A stretch of 64,000 bases of DNA from Mesorhizobium caraganae (GTDB taxonomy: Bacteria; Pseudomonadota; Alphaproteobacteria; Rhizobiales; Rhizobiaceae). The notes under the pieces were generated by a model that was given only the letters and a program-made list of their open reading frames with translations, searched no databases and was not told the origin of the DNA. The position numbers and the translations under genes are program-made. Below, one piece after another: positions 52,001 to 60,627 of the stretch. Within the stretch, counting starts at the first letter, position 1, and every line of letters starts with the position of its first letter. The DNA is taken from positions 186,001 through 250,000 of the forward strand of contig NZ_JAFCGY010000005.1 of the NCBI RefSeq assembly GCF_016836705.1. The letters run 5' to 3'.

Positions 52001-53532
52001 GCGCTTCCACCGAGACACTCGGGCCGGCGCTGCTCGACCGTTTGCCGGCATCGGTCCAGACACCGTCCTACGACCGCACGATGCTGGCGCCCGGCATGGC
52101 GCATCTCGGTGTCGGCGCTTTCCACCGCTGCCATCAGGCCGAATACACCGATGATCTTCTGTCGCTGCGCTTCGACCGCTGGGGCATTGTCGGCATCAAC
52201 ATCCGCCCGCCCAGCCTCGCCGACACGCTGGGACGACAGAGCGGGCTCTATACAAGGCTGATCCGCGAAAACAGCCATATCGAGGCGCGCGTCATCGGCA
52301 GCATCGTCCGGGTGGTCGACAGCCAGGAGAGTGCGGCACCGGCGCTCGGCGTGCTGGTCTCGCCCGACATCGAATTGGTGACGATGACGGTGACGGAAAA
52401 GGGCTATTGCCACATCCCGTCGAGCGGCGAACTCGACCTCGCCCATCCCGACATCGTCCACGACCTCGCCCACCCCGAGACCCCGCGCAGCGTGCCCGGC
52501 TTGTTGGTGCGGGCGCTGGAGTTGCGCCAGGCCACGCATGGCCGACCGCTGACACTGCTCTCCTGCGACAACATTCCGACCAATGGCGTCATCCTCGGCA
52601 ATGTCGTGCGCAGCTTTGCCGAACGGCGCGGCAATGGGCTGGCGGAGTGGATCGCGGCCAATGTCGCTTTCCCCTCAGCCATGGTCGACCGCATCGCGCC
52701 GGCGGTGACGCAGGCCGACCTCGACAGTGTCGAGCAATGGTTCGGTTATCGCGACGGCGCTGTCGCCGTCGGCGAGCCGTTCCGGCAATGGGTGATCGAG
52801 GAAAAATTCGCCGGCCGCATGCCGCGCTGGGATCTGGTCGGCGCCACCTTCGTCGACGATGTGACGCCGTTCGAGCATCTCAAAATGCGGGTGCTGAACG
52901 GCGCCCAGACCACGCTAGCCACACTTGGCCTGCTGGCCGGGCTCGAACACACATCGGATGCCGTCGCCGACCCGCTGCTGGCGGACTTCATCCGACGCAT
53001 GCTGGTCGAAGAAACGCTGTCAACGCTGATGCCGGTGCCCGGCATCCTGCCGCTCGCCTATGTCGAGCAGAGCCTTGCCCGGCTGAAGAACACCGCAATC
53101 CGCCACCGCAACCACCAGATCGCCACCGACGGCTCGCAAAAGATCGTCCAGCGCCTGCTGAACCCGATCCGCGAACGGCTGAGCCAAGGCGGCAGCATCG
53201 GCCTTTTGTCGGTGCCTGTCGCCGGCTGGATGACTTATCTCATCCAGGCCTCGGATCGCTTTGGCAAACGCTGGCCGGTGTCGGATCCCTATGCCGGCAA
53301 GGTCGCCGAGATCGCCGACACGACCGGCCATGATGCGCAGGCGCTGGCGTCCGCCATCCTCGCCATCGACGGGATATTCGACCCCACCCTCGCCGCTGAC
53401 GAGACGTTCCGCGCGGCCGTCACATCGGCGCTGGGCGACCTGCTATCGGACGATCCGATGGCGGCCGTCCGGCACAGTCTTGAACAAGATGAGGTCGCAC
53501 GGTTGAAGCGATCCAAACAATCGGCATTATAG
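51997..53532 (+). CDS. Mannitol dehydrogenase-family (fructuronate reductase/polyol dehydrogenase) enzyme
   Basis: A 511-residue member of the long-chain mannitol dehydrogenase family, which interconverts polyols and ketoses or hexuronates. The N-terminal Rossmann motif is AHLGVGAFHRCHQAEYTDDL, the NAD-linked family segment is LLSCDNIPTNGVILGNVV, and the C-terminal catalytic Lys motif is HLKMRVLNGAQTTLATLGLL. GTG 51997 overlaps the SDR stop and begins VSASTETLGPALL. Whether the substrate is mannitol, arabitol or a uronate cannot be told from the sequence. Confidence 0.92.
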   Translation: MSASTETLGPALLDRLPASVQTPSYDRTMLAPGMAHLGVGAFHRCHQAEYTDDLLSLRFDRWGIVGINIRPPSLADTLGRQSGLYTRLIRENSHIEARVIGSIVRVVDSQESAAPALGVLVSPDIELVTMTVTEKGYCHIPSSGELDLAHPDIVHDLAHPETPRSVPGLLVRALELRQATHGRPLTLLSCDNIPTNGVILGNVVRSFAERRGNGLAEWIAANVAFPSAMVDRIAPAVTQADLDSVEQWFGYRDGAVAVGEPFRQWVIEEKFAGRMPRWDLVGATFVDDVTPFEHLKMRVLNGAQTTLATLGLLAGLEHTSDAVADPLLADFIRRMLVEETLSTLMPVPGILPLAYVEQSLARLKNTAIRHRNHQIATDGSQKIVQRLLNPIRERLSQGGSIGLLSVPVAGWMTYLIQASDRFGKRWPVSDPYAGKVAEIADTTGHDAQALASAILAIDGIFDPTLAADETFRAAVTSALGDLLSDDPMAAVRHSLEQDEVARLKRSKQSAL

Positions 53533-53567
53533 GTACCGGTCGTGAAGCCACGACCAGGGGAGGCACT

Positions 53568-54482
53568 ATGAAACTTGGACTGCTGACGGCACCGTTCGCG
53601 GCGACGCCACTTGCCGAAGTCGCCGATTGGGCAAACGCGGCCGGCTTCGAGGCGCTGGAGATTGCCTGCTGGCCGAAAACGTCCGGCGCGACGCGACGCT
53701 ATGCCGGCACCAGCCACATCGACGCTGCTTCGACCTCGCCTGCGCAGGCCAAGGAGATCGTTGCGTCGCTGACGGAGAAGAAGCTGACGGTCTCCGGCCT
53801 CGGCTACTACCCCAACCCGCTGCATCCCGACGCCGCGCATCGCGAGGCCGTCATCAGTCATCTGAAGAAGGTCATCGCGCTGGCCGCCAACATGGGCGTG
53901 CCGGTGGTCAACACGTTCTGCGGCGGCGATGCCTCGAAGACCGTCGACGTCAACTGGCAGGACGCGCTGAAAGTCTGGCCCGAGATCGTCGCCTATGCGC
54001 GCGGCCATGGCGTCAAGCTTGCCTTCGAGAATTGCCCGATGATCTTCAGCTATGACGAATGGCCGGGCGGGCACAACATCGCCTATTCGCCGCTGGTCTG
54101 GCGCCGCATCCTGGAGGCGTGGGGCGGGGACGTCGGTATGAATTTCGACCCCTCGCATCTGGTCTGGCAGATGATCGACCAGGCCCGCTTCATCAGGGAG
54201 TTCGGCCCCTACATGCTGCATGTACACGCCAAGGATTTGATGATTGATCATGATGGACTTTATGAGCGCGGGATCCTCTCGGCCGGGATAGGCTGGCAGG
54301 TGCCGCGCATGCCGGGCTTGGGCGATGTCGACTGGAGCGGCTTCTTCTCCGGCCTCTACCGTGCCGGCTATGACGGCTCGGTCATCATCGAGCACGAGGA
54401 CCGACGCTTTGAAGGCAGCGACGATCAGGTCAAGCGCGGTTTCCTGCTTGCCCGCGACGTGCTGCGCCCCTTCGTCAAATGA
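53568..54482 (+). CDS. Sugar phosphate isomerase/epimerase (TIM-barrel)
   Basis: A 304-residue AP-endonuclease-2-like TIM barrel, the fold of IolE, hydroxypyruvate isomerase and ketose 3-epimerases. Metal-binding residues appear in LAFENCPM, NFDPSHLVWQ, HVHAKD and VIIEHED. Within the operon it would epimerise or isomerise the ketose made by the dehydrogenases. AGGGGAGG lies seven bases before the ATG, 35 bases after the previous stop. Confidence 0.9.
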   Translation: MKLGLLTAPFAATPLAEVADWANAAGFEALEIACWPKTSGATRRYAGTSHIDAASTSPAQAKEIVASLTEKKLTVSGLGYYPNPLHPDAAHREAVISHLKKVIALAANMGVPVVNTFCGGDASKTVDVNWQDALKVWPEIVAYARGHGVKLAFENCPMIFSYDEWPGGHNIAYSPLVWRRILEAWGGDVGMNFDPSHLVWQMIDQARFIREFGPYMLHVHAKDLMIDHDGLYERGILSAGIGWQVPRMPGLGDVDWSGFFSGLYRAGYDGSVIIEHEDRRFEGSDDQVKRGFLLARDVLRPFVK

Positions 54483-54566
54483 CGAGGTAACAACTTGGTT
54501 TGATCCTATCGCAATCCGGCAGGCGCAAAACCCTGGAACTGAAAAACAATGTGGAGGAGTACTGAC

Positions 54567-55601
54567 ATGAAGAAGATACTGACCATGGTTCCACTGCTTG
54601 CGGGCGCTGCCTTGCTCGCCTCGGTGGGCGTCTCGTCGGCGGAAGGCAAATACACGATCGGCATTTCCAACACCGTGCAGGGCAATGGCTGGCGCGAGGA
54701 GATGGTCTGCGCCATGAAGGCGCAGGCGCTGGCGTCCGGCGAAGTGACGAAACTCAACATCGCCCACCGCAACACCGACGCCGCCGGCCAGCTCGAAGAC
54801 ATCCGCAACCTGATCAGCGCCAAGGTCGACGCCATCGTCGTCAACCCCGCCGATCCCGCCGGCATCAAGGCGGGCCTGGAAGAAGCCACCAAGGCCGGCA
54901 TCGTCGTCGTTGCCGTCGACCAGGCGGTCACCGAGCCGTCGGCCTACATCATCTCCAACAACCAGGAGCAGTATGCCTATCTCGGCGCCAAGTGGCTGTT
55001 CCAGCAGATGGGTGGCAAGGGCGAAGTGTTTTACATGCGCGGCGCCGCCGGCGCTTCGGCGGACTCCGATCGCGACAAAGGCTTCAAGAAGGCGCTGGCC
55101 GAAAACCCCGACGTGAAGGTCGCGCAGGAGGTCTTCACCGGCTGGCAGCAGGACCAGGCCAAGCAGCAGATGCTGTCGTTCCTCGCCACCGGCACGCCGT
55201 TCAACGGCGTATGGACCTCCGGCATCGACAACGTCATCGTCGACGCGCTGGTCGAATCGCAGGCGCCGCTGGTGCCGGTGGTTGGCGCCGACAATGCCGG
55301 TTTCGTCGGCCAGCTGAGCTCGGTCAAGGGCCTCGTCGGCGCTGCCGTCACCAACCCCGGCTCGATCGGCGGTGCCGGCGTGACGCTGGCGCTGCAGATC
55401 CTCGACGGCAAGAAGCCGGCACAGCAGACCGTGCTGGTCGACCCGCAGCTGTGGGACAACGCCACCGACGAAGGCAAGGCCAAGCTGAAAGCCGCCGCCG
55501 ACCCGTCGCTCAGCCCGGAATGGCCGGTCTCGATCTCGATCCCTGAGTGGACGACGTACACCAAGGAGCAGATCATCGCGTGCAAGGGGCCGGGGGAGTA
55601 A
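54567..55601 (+). CDS. Periplasmic sugar-binding protein (RbsB type)
   Basis: A 344-residue protein with signal peptide MKKILTMVPLLAGAALLASV, cleavage near residue 26. The mature part is a type 1 periplasmic-binding fold: IGISNTVQGNGWREEMVCAM, LISAKVDAIVVNPADPAGIK, and GVWTSGIDNVIVDALVE. It delivers sugar to the permeases encoded downstream. GGAGGAG lies nine bases before the ATG. The high expression implied by the strong ribosome-binding site fits a binding protein. Confidence 0.92.
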   Translation: MKKILTMVPLLAGAALLASVGVSSAEGKYTIGISNTVQGNGWREEMVCAMKAQALASGEVTKLNIAHRNTDAAGQLEDIRNLISAKVDAIVVNPADPAGIKAGLEEATKAGIVVVAVDQAVTEPSAYIISNNQEQYAYLGAKWLFQQMGGKGEVFYMRGAAGASADSDRDKGFKKALAENPDVKVAQEVFTGWQQDQAKQQMLSFLATGTPFNGVWTSGIDNVIVDALVESQAPLVPVVGADNAGFVGQLSSVKGLVGAAVTNPGSIGGAGVTLALQILDGKKPAQQTVLVDPQLWDNATDEGKAKLKAAADPSLSPEWPVSISIPEWTTYTKEQIIACKGPGE

Positions 55602-55628
55602 GCAGTTTTAGCTGACATTCGCAGTTAT

Positions 55629-57206
55629 TTGAGCACACAAATCGAGACCGCGATTTTGACCACCAGCCCCCTCCTCGACGCCACCGGTGTCGCCAAGAAC
55701 TACGGCGCGGTTGCAGCGTTGCGCAACGCGTCGCTCTCCGTCCTGCCGGGCGAGGTCCACGCTCTGATGGGCGCCAACGGTGCTGGCAAGTCGACGCTGG
55801 TGAAGATCCTGACCGGCGCCATTCCTGCGAATGCCGGGCGCATCCTGATCCGCGGCGAGGCGCGCGACATTCGCTCGCCCGCCGCCGCGCGCCGCGCCGG
55901 GCTGCTGCCGGTCTACCAGGAACCGTCGCTGATCCCCGATCTCGACGTCTTATCCAATCTCAGGCTGACCAGCACGCCGGTCGAGCCGTTCCGCGCCTGG
56001 GTGCGCGAACTCGGCATTGCCGACCTCGATTTGCGCGACACCGCGCGCGACATTCCGCTGGCCGTGCTGCGCGTGCTCGACCTTGCCCGGGCGCTCGCTG
56101 TCGAACCCGACGTGCTGCTGCTCGATGAGATGACGGCGGCACTCCCCGCCAACCTCGCCGAAAAGGTACTGGAAGTGGTGCGCCGCCAGGGCGATTCGGG
56201 CCGCGCCGTGATCTTCATCTCGCACCGCTTCGTCGAAATCTCGGCGCTGTGCGACCGCGCCACCGTGCTGCGCGACGGCGAGACCGTCGGCGTCGTCGAC
56301 ATCGTGCCGGGCGTCGAGGAAAAGATCGTCGAGCTGATGCTCGGCACCCGCATCGTCAAGACCCATGTCGCCGCGCGCAGCGCCGCGCAGAAGGCCGCGC
56401 CCGCCGCTGCCCGCCCGCGCATCGCCGTGCAAAACTTACGCGTCGGCACCAAGCTCAGCGACGTCTCCTTCGATCTCGCCGATGGCGAGGTCGCCGGCGT
56501 CGTCGCGCTCGAAGGCCAGGGCCAGGATGAACTCTTCGCCGCCCTTGCCGGCTCGATCCGTCCCTCCGGCGGCACCATCGAAGTCGATGGCGCCCCCGTG
56601 AAATTTTCGCACCCGATCGACGCCATTCGCGCCGGCATTGCCTATGTGCCGGGCGACCGATCCGAGGCGCTCGCCATGCAGCGCTCGGTGCGCGAGAACA
56701 TCGCGCTGCCCTTCTCTGCGGCGCTCCGCAACTGGGGGCCGATCAACATGCGCAAGGAGCGCGCGACGGTGCTCAGCGCCATCGAACGGCTGCAGATTGA
56801 CACCCGCGCGCAGGGCGAGGTGCAGCGCCTGTCCGGCGGCAACCAGCAGAAAGTGACCATCGCCCGCTGGATCGCGGCGGACGCCCGCACCATCCTGTGC
56901 TTCGACCCGACGCGTGGCATCGATGTCGGCACCAAGCAGGAGATCTACAAGCTGCTGCGCGAGCTCGCCGGCAATGGCAAGTCGGTGCTGTTCTACACCT
57001 CGGAGCTGGAAGAGGTGCAGCGTGTCTGCGACCGCGTCATCGTTATCTTCGGCGGCCGCCTCGTCGACATTTTTCCGGTCGAGGAGGCCGACGAGCCGGC
57101 GCTGATGCGCGCCGCCTACGGCCTGCCGCGCGGCGCCAAGGCCGATATCGGTATTCTGGCCGATCCCACCGCCCATGCCTCCGATGCCCCGGAGGCGACG
57201 CCATGA
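55629..57206 (+). CDS. Sugar ABC transporter ATPase (tandem domains, atypical motifs)
   Basis: A 525-residue ATPase with two fused nucleotide-binding domains. Domain one has a normal Walker A (GANGAGKSTL), but its signature region reads IPLAVLRVLDLARAL rather than LSGGQ-like, and its Walker B reads VLLLDEMTAAL. Domain two has the degenerate Walker A EGQGQDELF, an intact LSGGNQQKVTIARW and a Walker B ILCFDPTRGIDVG that lacks the glutamate after the aspartate. It starts with TTG 55629, with no strong ribosome-binding site; a later TTG is possible. Its stop overlaps the next start. Confidence 0.9.
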   Translation: MSTQIETAILTTSPLLDATGVAKNYGAVAALRNASLSVLPGEVHALMGANGAGKSTLVKILTGAIPANAGRILIRGEARDIRSPAAARRAGLLPVYQEPSLIPDLDVLSNLRLTSTPVEPFRAWVRELGIADLDLRDTARDIPLAVLRVLDLARALAVEPDVLLLDEMTAALPANLAEKVLEVVRRQGDSGRAVIFISHRFVEISALCDRATVLRDGETVGVVDIVPGVEEKIVELMLGTRIVKTHVAARSAAQKAAPAAARPRIAVQNLRVGTKLSDVSFDLADGEVAGVVALEGQGQDELFAALAGSIRPSGGTIEVDGAPVKFSHPIDAIRAGIAYVPGDRSEALAMQRSVRENIALPFSAALRNWGPINMRKERATVLSAIERLQIDTRAQGEVQRLSGGNQQKVTIARWIAADARTILCFDPTRGIDVGTKQEIYKLLRELAGNGKSVLFYTSELEEVQRVCDRVIVIFGGRLVDIFPVEEADEPALMRAAYGLPRGAKADIGILADPTAHASDAPEATP

Positions 57207-58174
57207 GCCATTTCCTGCGCCGCCAGGGCTGGGTCGTCGGCCTCTTCGCCCTGCTCATCGTCCTGTTCATCGCCACCAGGATCATCCAGCCGGCCTATGG
57301 CAGCAACGATTTCGGCTCGCTCGCGCGCGCCGTGCTGCCTTACGCTTTCGCCGTCGCTGCGCAGACCGTGGTGGTGATCGCCGGCGGCATCGACCTCTCG
57401 GTCGCCGCCATGATGGCGCTGACCAGCGTCACCGCCGCTTCGATGATGAATGGCGCGAGCGAGGAATACGCGCTGTTCGTGGTGCCCTTCGTGCTCGCCA
57501 TGGGTTTTGCGCTCGGCGCGCTCAACGGCCTGCTCATCGTCGTGACCCGCGTGCCTGACATTGTCGTCACGCTCGCCATGCTGTTCGTGCTGCAGGGCGC
57601 GGCGCTATTGGTGCTCGACGCGCCGGGCGGTGGCATCGCCGAATGGCTGAAGGCGCTGATCTCCGGTACCGTGCCGATCCCAGGCCTGCCCGACGCCATC
57701 GACGCCTGGGTCCCGAAGGCGCTGCTGGTGCTGATCGTCTGCCTCTGCATCATCTGGATACCGCTCAGGCGCTCGCGCCTCGGCCTCTCCCTCTACGCCA
57801 TCGGCTCGAGCGAACTGGCGGCGTTCCGCTCAGGCGTGCCGGTCAAGCGCACCCGCATCATCGCCTATGCGCTGTCGGGCCTGCTCGCCGCCTTTGGCGG
57901 CCTGGCGCTGACCATGAGCACCGGCATCGGCGCCCCCATCCCCGGCCCGTATCTCTTGGCCAGCGTCGCGGCAGTCGTGCTGGGCGGCGTCGCGCTCGGC
58001 GGCGGCAAGGGCGGCCTGCTCGGCCCCATCGTCGCCGTCTTCGTGCTGCGCCTGGTGCGCACCGACCTGACGCTGCTCGCCATCGATCCGAACGTCACCG
58101 CCATCATCGAGGGCGCCATCATGGTGGCGGTGGTGATGTTCGGCGCGTTCATCACCATGCGGGGGCGGCAATGA
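57203..58174 (+). CDS. Sugar ABC transporter permease, first subunit
   Basis: A 323-residue RbsC-type permease with about eight to ten membrane segments, VVVIAGGIDLSVAAMMALTS being the family signature and LYAIGSSELAAFRSGVPV the coupling-loop region. The ATG overlaps the ATPase stop (ATGA), so translation is coupled. A repeat element separates it from the second permease gene. Confidence 0.92.
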   Translation: MSHFLRRQGWVVGLFALLIVLFIATRIIQPAYGSNDFGSLARAVLPYAFAVAAQTVVVIAGGIDLSVAAMMALTSVTAASMMNGASEEYALFVVPFVLAMGFALGALNGLLIVVTRVPDIVVTLAMLFVLQGAALLVLDAPGGGIAEWLKALISGTVPIPGLPDAIDAWVPKALLVLIVCLCIIWIPLRRSRLGLSLYAIGSSELAAFRSGVPVKRTRIIAYALSGLLAAFGGLALTMSTGIGAPIPGPYLLASVAAVVLGGVALGGGKGGLLGPIVAVFVLRLVRTDLTLLAIDPNVTAIIEGAIMVAVVMFGAFITMRGRQ

Positions 58175-58189
58175 TGAGTAGGCGCGCGC

Positions 58190-58372
58190 TTCTTCCTTCC
58201 CCCCTTGTGGGGGAAGGTGGCCTCGCGAAGCGAGGTCGGATGAGGGGTGTTCCAGGGAACGCCACCGCCTCGTTCCGTCACGCACCCCTCATCCGTCTCG
58301 GCGCTGCGCGCCGATCCACCTTCTCCCACAAGGGGAGAAGGGAGGTCGCGCCAACCCCACCGCGAGCCACCC
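58190..58372. repeat. Inverted-repeat element between two permease genes
   Basis: CTTCCCCCCTTGTGGGGGAAG-like arm at the left (58191-58213) and CTTCTCCCACAAGGGGAGAAG-like arm at the right (58320-58341), with GGATGAGGGGTG and CACCCCTCATCC arms inside. The whole folds into a long hairpin within the operon and could act as a processing or attenuation site. Confidence 0.75.
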
Positions 58373-58373
58373 C

Positions 58374-59354
58374 ATGAGCAGCACCGGCATCACCCCCGTC
58401 CCCTTCGGCCGCCGCCTAAAACGCTTCATGGCCGACCGGCCGCTCATCCCGCTGGTCATCCTGCTCGTCATCCTGGTGGTGATCCTGCAGATCCTGCGCC
58501 CCGGCATCGTCAACGAGCGCTGGATCGCCAACACCATCAAATTCGCCATTCCGCTGGCGATCCTGGCGGGATGCCAGACCATGACCATGTTGACCGGCGG
58601 CATCGACCTCTCGGTCGGCACGGTGGCGACGATGAGCGCCTTCATCATGGCGACGCAAGTGGTCAAGCAGGACCCGGCGGTGGCGTTCCTTCTGGCGATG
58701 ATGCCGGCAGTGCTGATCGGCCTCGTCAACGGCATCGGCGTCGGCGTCTTCCGCGTCCACCCGCTGATCATGACGCTGGGCACCAGCCTGATCGGCACCG
58801 GCTGCCTGCAGGTCTACCAGCGCACGGTGATCGCGTCGGGCGCGAAAATCCCCGACTTCCTCGCCTGGCTCGGCACGGGTGTGACCTACGGCTTCCCCAA
58901 CGCGCTCTTGCTGTTCCTACCGCTGGCCGCGCTGATCGTCTTCACGCTGGCCCGCACCGGCTTCGGCCGCCTGCTCTACGCCATCGGCGACAATGAGCGC
59001 GCGACCCGCCTGTCGGGCGTGCAATACTGGCAGGTGATCACCGCGCTCTACGTCACCTCCAGCGTGCTCGCCGGCATCACCGGCCTGCTCTATATCGGCC
59101 TGATCAAGGCCCCCTCGCTGTCGCTCGCCGAACCGCTGGTGCTGCCCTCGGTCGCCGCCGCCGTCATCGGCGGCACCTCCATCTTCGGCGGCCGCGGCGG
59201 CTACACCGGCACCATCATCGGCGCGCTGATCCTGACCGTGCTGACGACGCTGCTGACGATCCTGCAGATGCCGGAGGGAGCGCGGCGGATCCTGTTCGGG
59301 CTGATCGTGCTGTTTGTCACGGCGGCGTATTTGCGGATTGTGGAGGAGCGGTAG
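58374..59354 (+). CDS. Sugar ABC transporter permease, second subunit
   Basis: A 326-residue RbsC-type permease with the same signature (MLTGGIDLSVGTVATMSAFI) and the coupling-loop region YAIGDNERATRLSGVQYW. The two different permeases with one tandem ATPase and one binding protein are a common heteromeric importer form. The start lies about 200 bases after the first permease, beyond the repeat element; no new promoter is visible. Last gene of the sugar operon. Confidence 0.92.
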   Translation: MSSTGITPVPFGRRLKRFMADRPLIPLVILLVILVVILQILRPGIVNERWIANTIKFAIPLAILAGCQTMTMLTGGIDLSVGTVATMSAFIMATQVVKQDPAVAFLLAMMPAVLIGLVNGIGVGVFRVHPLIMTLGTSLIGTGCLQVYQRTVIASGAKIPDFLAWLGTGVTYGFPNALLLFLPLAALIVFTLARTGFGRLLYAIGDNERATRLSGVQYWQVITALYVTSSVLAGITGLLYIGLIKAPSLSLAEPLVLPSVAAAVIGGTSIFGGRGGYTGTIIGALILTVLTTLLTILQMPEGARRILFGLIVLFVTAAYLRIVEER

Positions 59355-59389
59355 GGGCAGAGCCCCATGCTGCGTTCGGCCAACCCATC

Positions 59390-59500
59390 CAGGACTCAGG
59401 GCAAGCGCACGGGAACAAGTTCCCCCTCATCCGGATTGCCAACCGAATTGCGAAGGGCAATTCGGGGCAATCCGGGTGAGGGCCTTTCACACGCGATTGC
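59390..59500. repeat. Intergenic inverted-repeat element
   Basis: CCCTCATCCGGATTGCC at 59426-59442 faces GGCAATCCGGGTGAGGG at 59475-59491, with inner arms CCGAATTGC and GCAATTCGG. It lies just after the last permease gene and may also end the transcript. Confidence 0.7.
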
Positions 59501-59553
59501 CATAGGCCTGGGCGAGCGTACCAACCCAGGACGCACCGGGCTGGCTCCGCCCC

Positions 59554-59994
59554 CTACTTCAGCGAGATCGCCATCCCGCTAAGATCCGCATTCACCTGCA
59601 GGCCCACCTGCCTGCCCGTAAGCTCGAGTTGCGCGCCCTTGTCGTTGGTCATGACGATCACCTGGGCGCCTTTGCCGAGCGCGCCGCCGCCGCCCGCTGC
59701 GCCGTAGACCCCGGTCGCATCGCGGACCCTTCTGATGTGCCGCACGGTGCCCCGGAAATAGGTCTTGGAAACGCCGAAGGCGAAGCCGCCCGAAACGCCG
59801 CCGATCGAGATGGGATAGGAGCGGCCATGGAAGGTCAGCGTGCCCTCGCCGCCGGAACCGCCGACGAAGAAGGCCGCCTTGTAGACGGCAAAGCGGATCG
59901 TGCCGCTATCGGCATGCGCGGCACTGGCAGCGCTGACAGCAACCGTGGCGATTGCCGCAACCGCAAGCGAACGAAAGCTGGATGAGATGGTCAT
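59554..59994 (-). CDS. Secreted hypothetical protein (DUF1134/EipA-like composition)
   Basis: A 146-residue protein with a clear signal peptide (MTISSSFRSLAVAAIATVAV, cleavage after AAHA). The mature part is beta- and Gly-rich: FVGGSGGEGTLTFHGRSYPI, then GGVSGGFAFGVSKTYFRGTV and GKGAQVIVMTNDKGAQLELT. This pattern recalls DUF1134/EipA or SYLF-like envelope proteins, but the match is by eye and uncertain. An EcfG-type promoter precedes it at 60055-60080. It converges with the sugar operon. Confidence 0.72.
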   Translation of the reverse strand: MTISSSFRSLAVAAIATVAVSAASAAHADSGTIRFAVYKAAFFVGGSGGEGTLTFHGRSYPISIGGVSGGFAFGVSKTYFRGTVRHIRRVRDATGVYGAAGGGGALGKGAQVIVMTNDKGAQLELTGRQVGLQVNADLSGMAISLK

Positions 59995-60054
59995 GATGCA
60001 AGCTCCTCAAATGCGCCGCTCGCCCAACCGGCAGGCGGCGTCGAATCAAACTGG

Positions 60055-60080
60055 AACAGTTTAGGCTGGGATTTGGTTCC
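60055..60080 (-). promoter_or_regulatory. EcfG-type promoter of the secreted protein gene
   Basis: On the minus strand GGAAC (60080-60076), 17 bases, TGTT (60058-60055), about 61 bases before the ATG at 59994. The site is nearly palindromic, so a plus-strand reading (GGAAC-N17-GGTT) also exists. Confidence 0.5.
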
Positions 60081-60627
60081 AGGGAGGTCAGGTTGGCGCG
60101 GGAGATCGCCACGAAACAGGACAAGCGCTTATGCGGGCATACACTGATTGGAACGCCGGCGACGCCAGCGGAGGGGAAGGTGTAGAGAACGGCAGGCGGA
60201 GAACGGACAAGTTGATGGCTGAACTGGGCCGGAAGCGGACTGGCGGCTACTGGTTGGCGAGCGCGAGAAGGCGGGTCATCGCGCACGCGTGACAACAAGT
60301 GACAAGCAGGACCTCTCGCATACGTGAGATAAGCGTGCTCATGTCGCACGCGGGTCCTCTGACCGGCTGGTGACGAGAAAATCGCAGTCGATGAGTAGGG
60401 CTTCATTAAGAACCCGGCCGCCGAGTCATAGGCGCGATGTCTCGCCCTGTCGACCCTAGCATATTTACGCGCATTCCGTCATTCGGTAGTCCTACGTGCA
60501 GGCGCCGATCCGACGCCTACTCAACGAGCAAGGGGCTGCATGTGGCATTAGGATTGACGTCAGGGGAATGCGGGGAAAGACAGGTGAAGCACTCCATCGC
60601 CGTCTTTGTGCCGAAGGTGGAACCCTT
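60081..60627. other. Intergenic region before the glycan gene set
   Basis: About 550 bases without a supported gene. It contains the inverted repeat CTCGCATACGTGAG near 60315-60328 within a larger imperfect GCACGC repeat area (60283-60350). Frames are short and lack ribosome-binding sites. The base composition is slightly lower in GC than the sugar operon. No EcfG consensus for the rightward genes. Confidence 0.45.
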
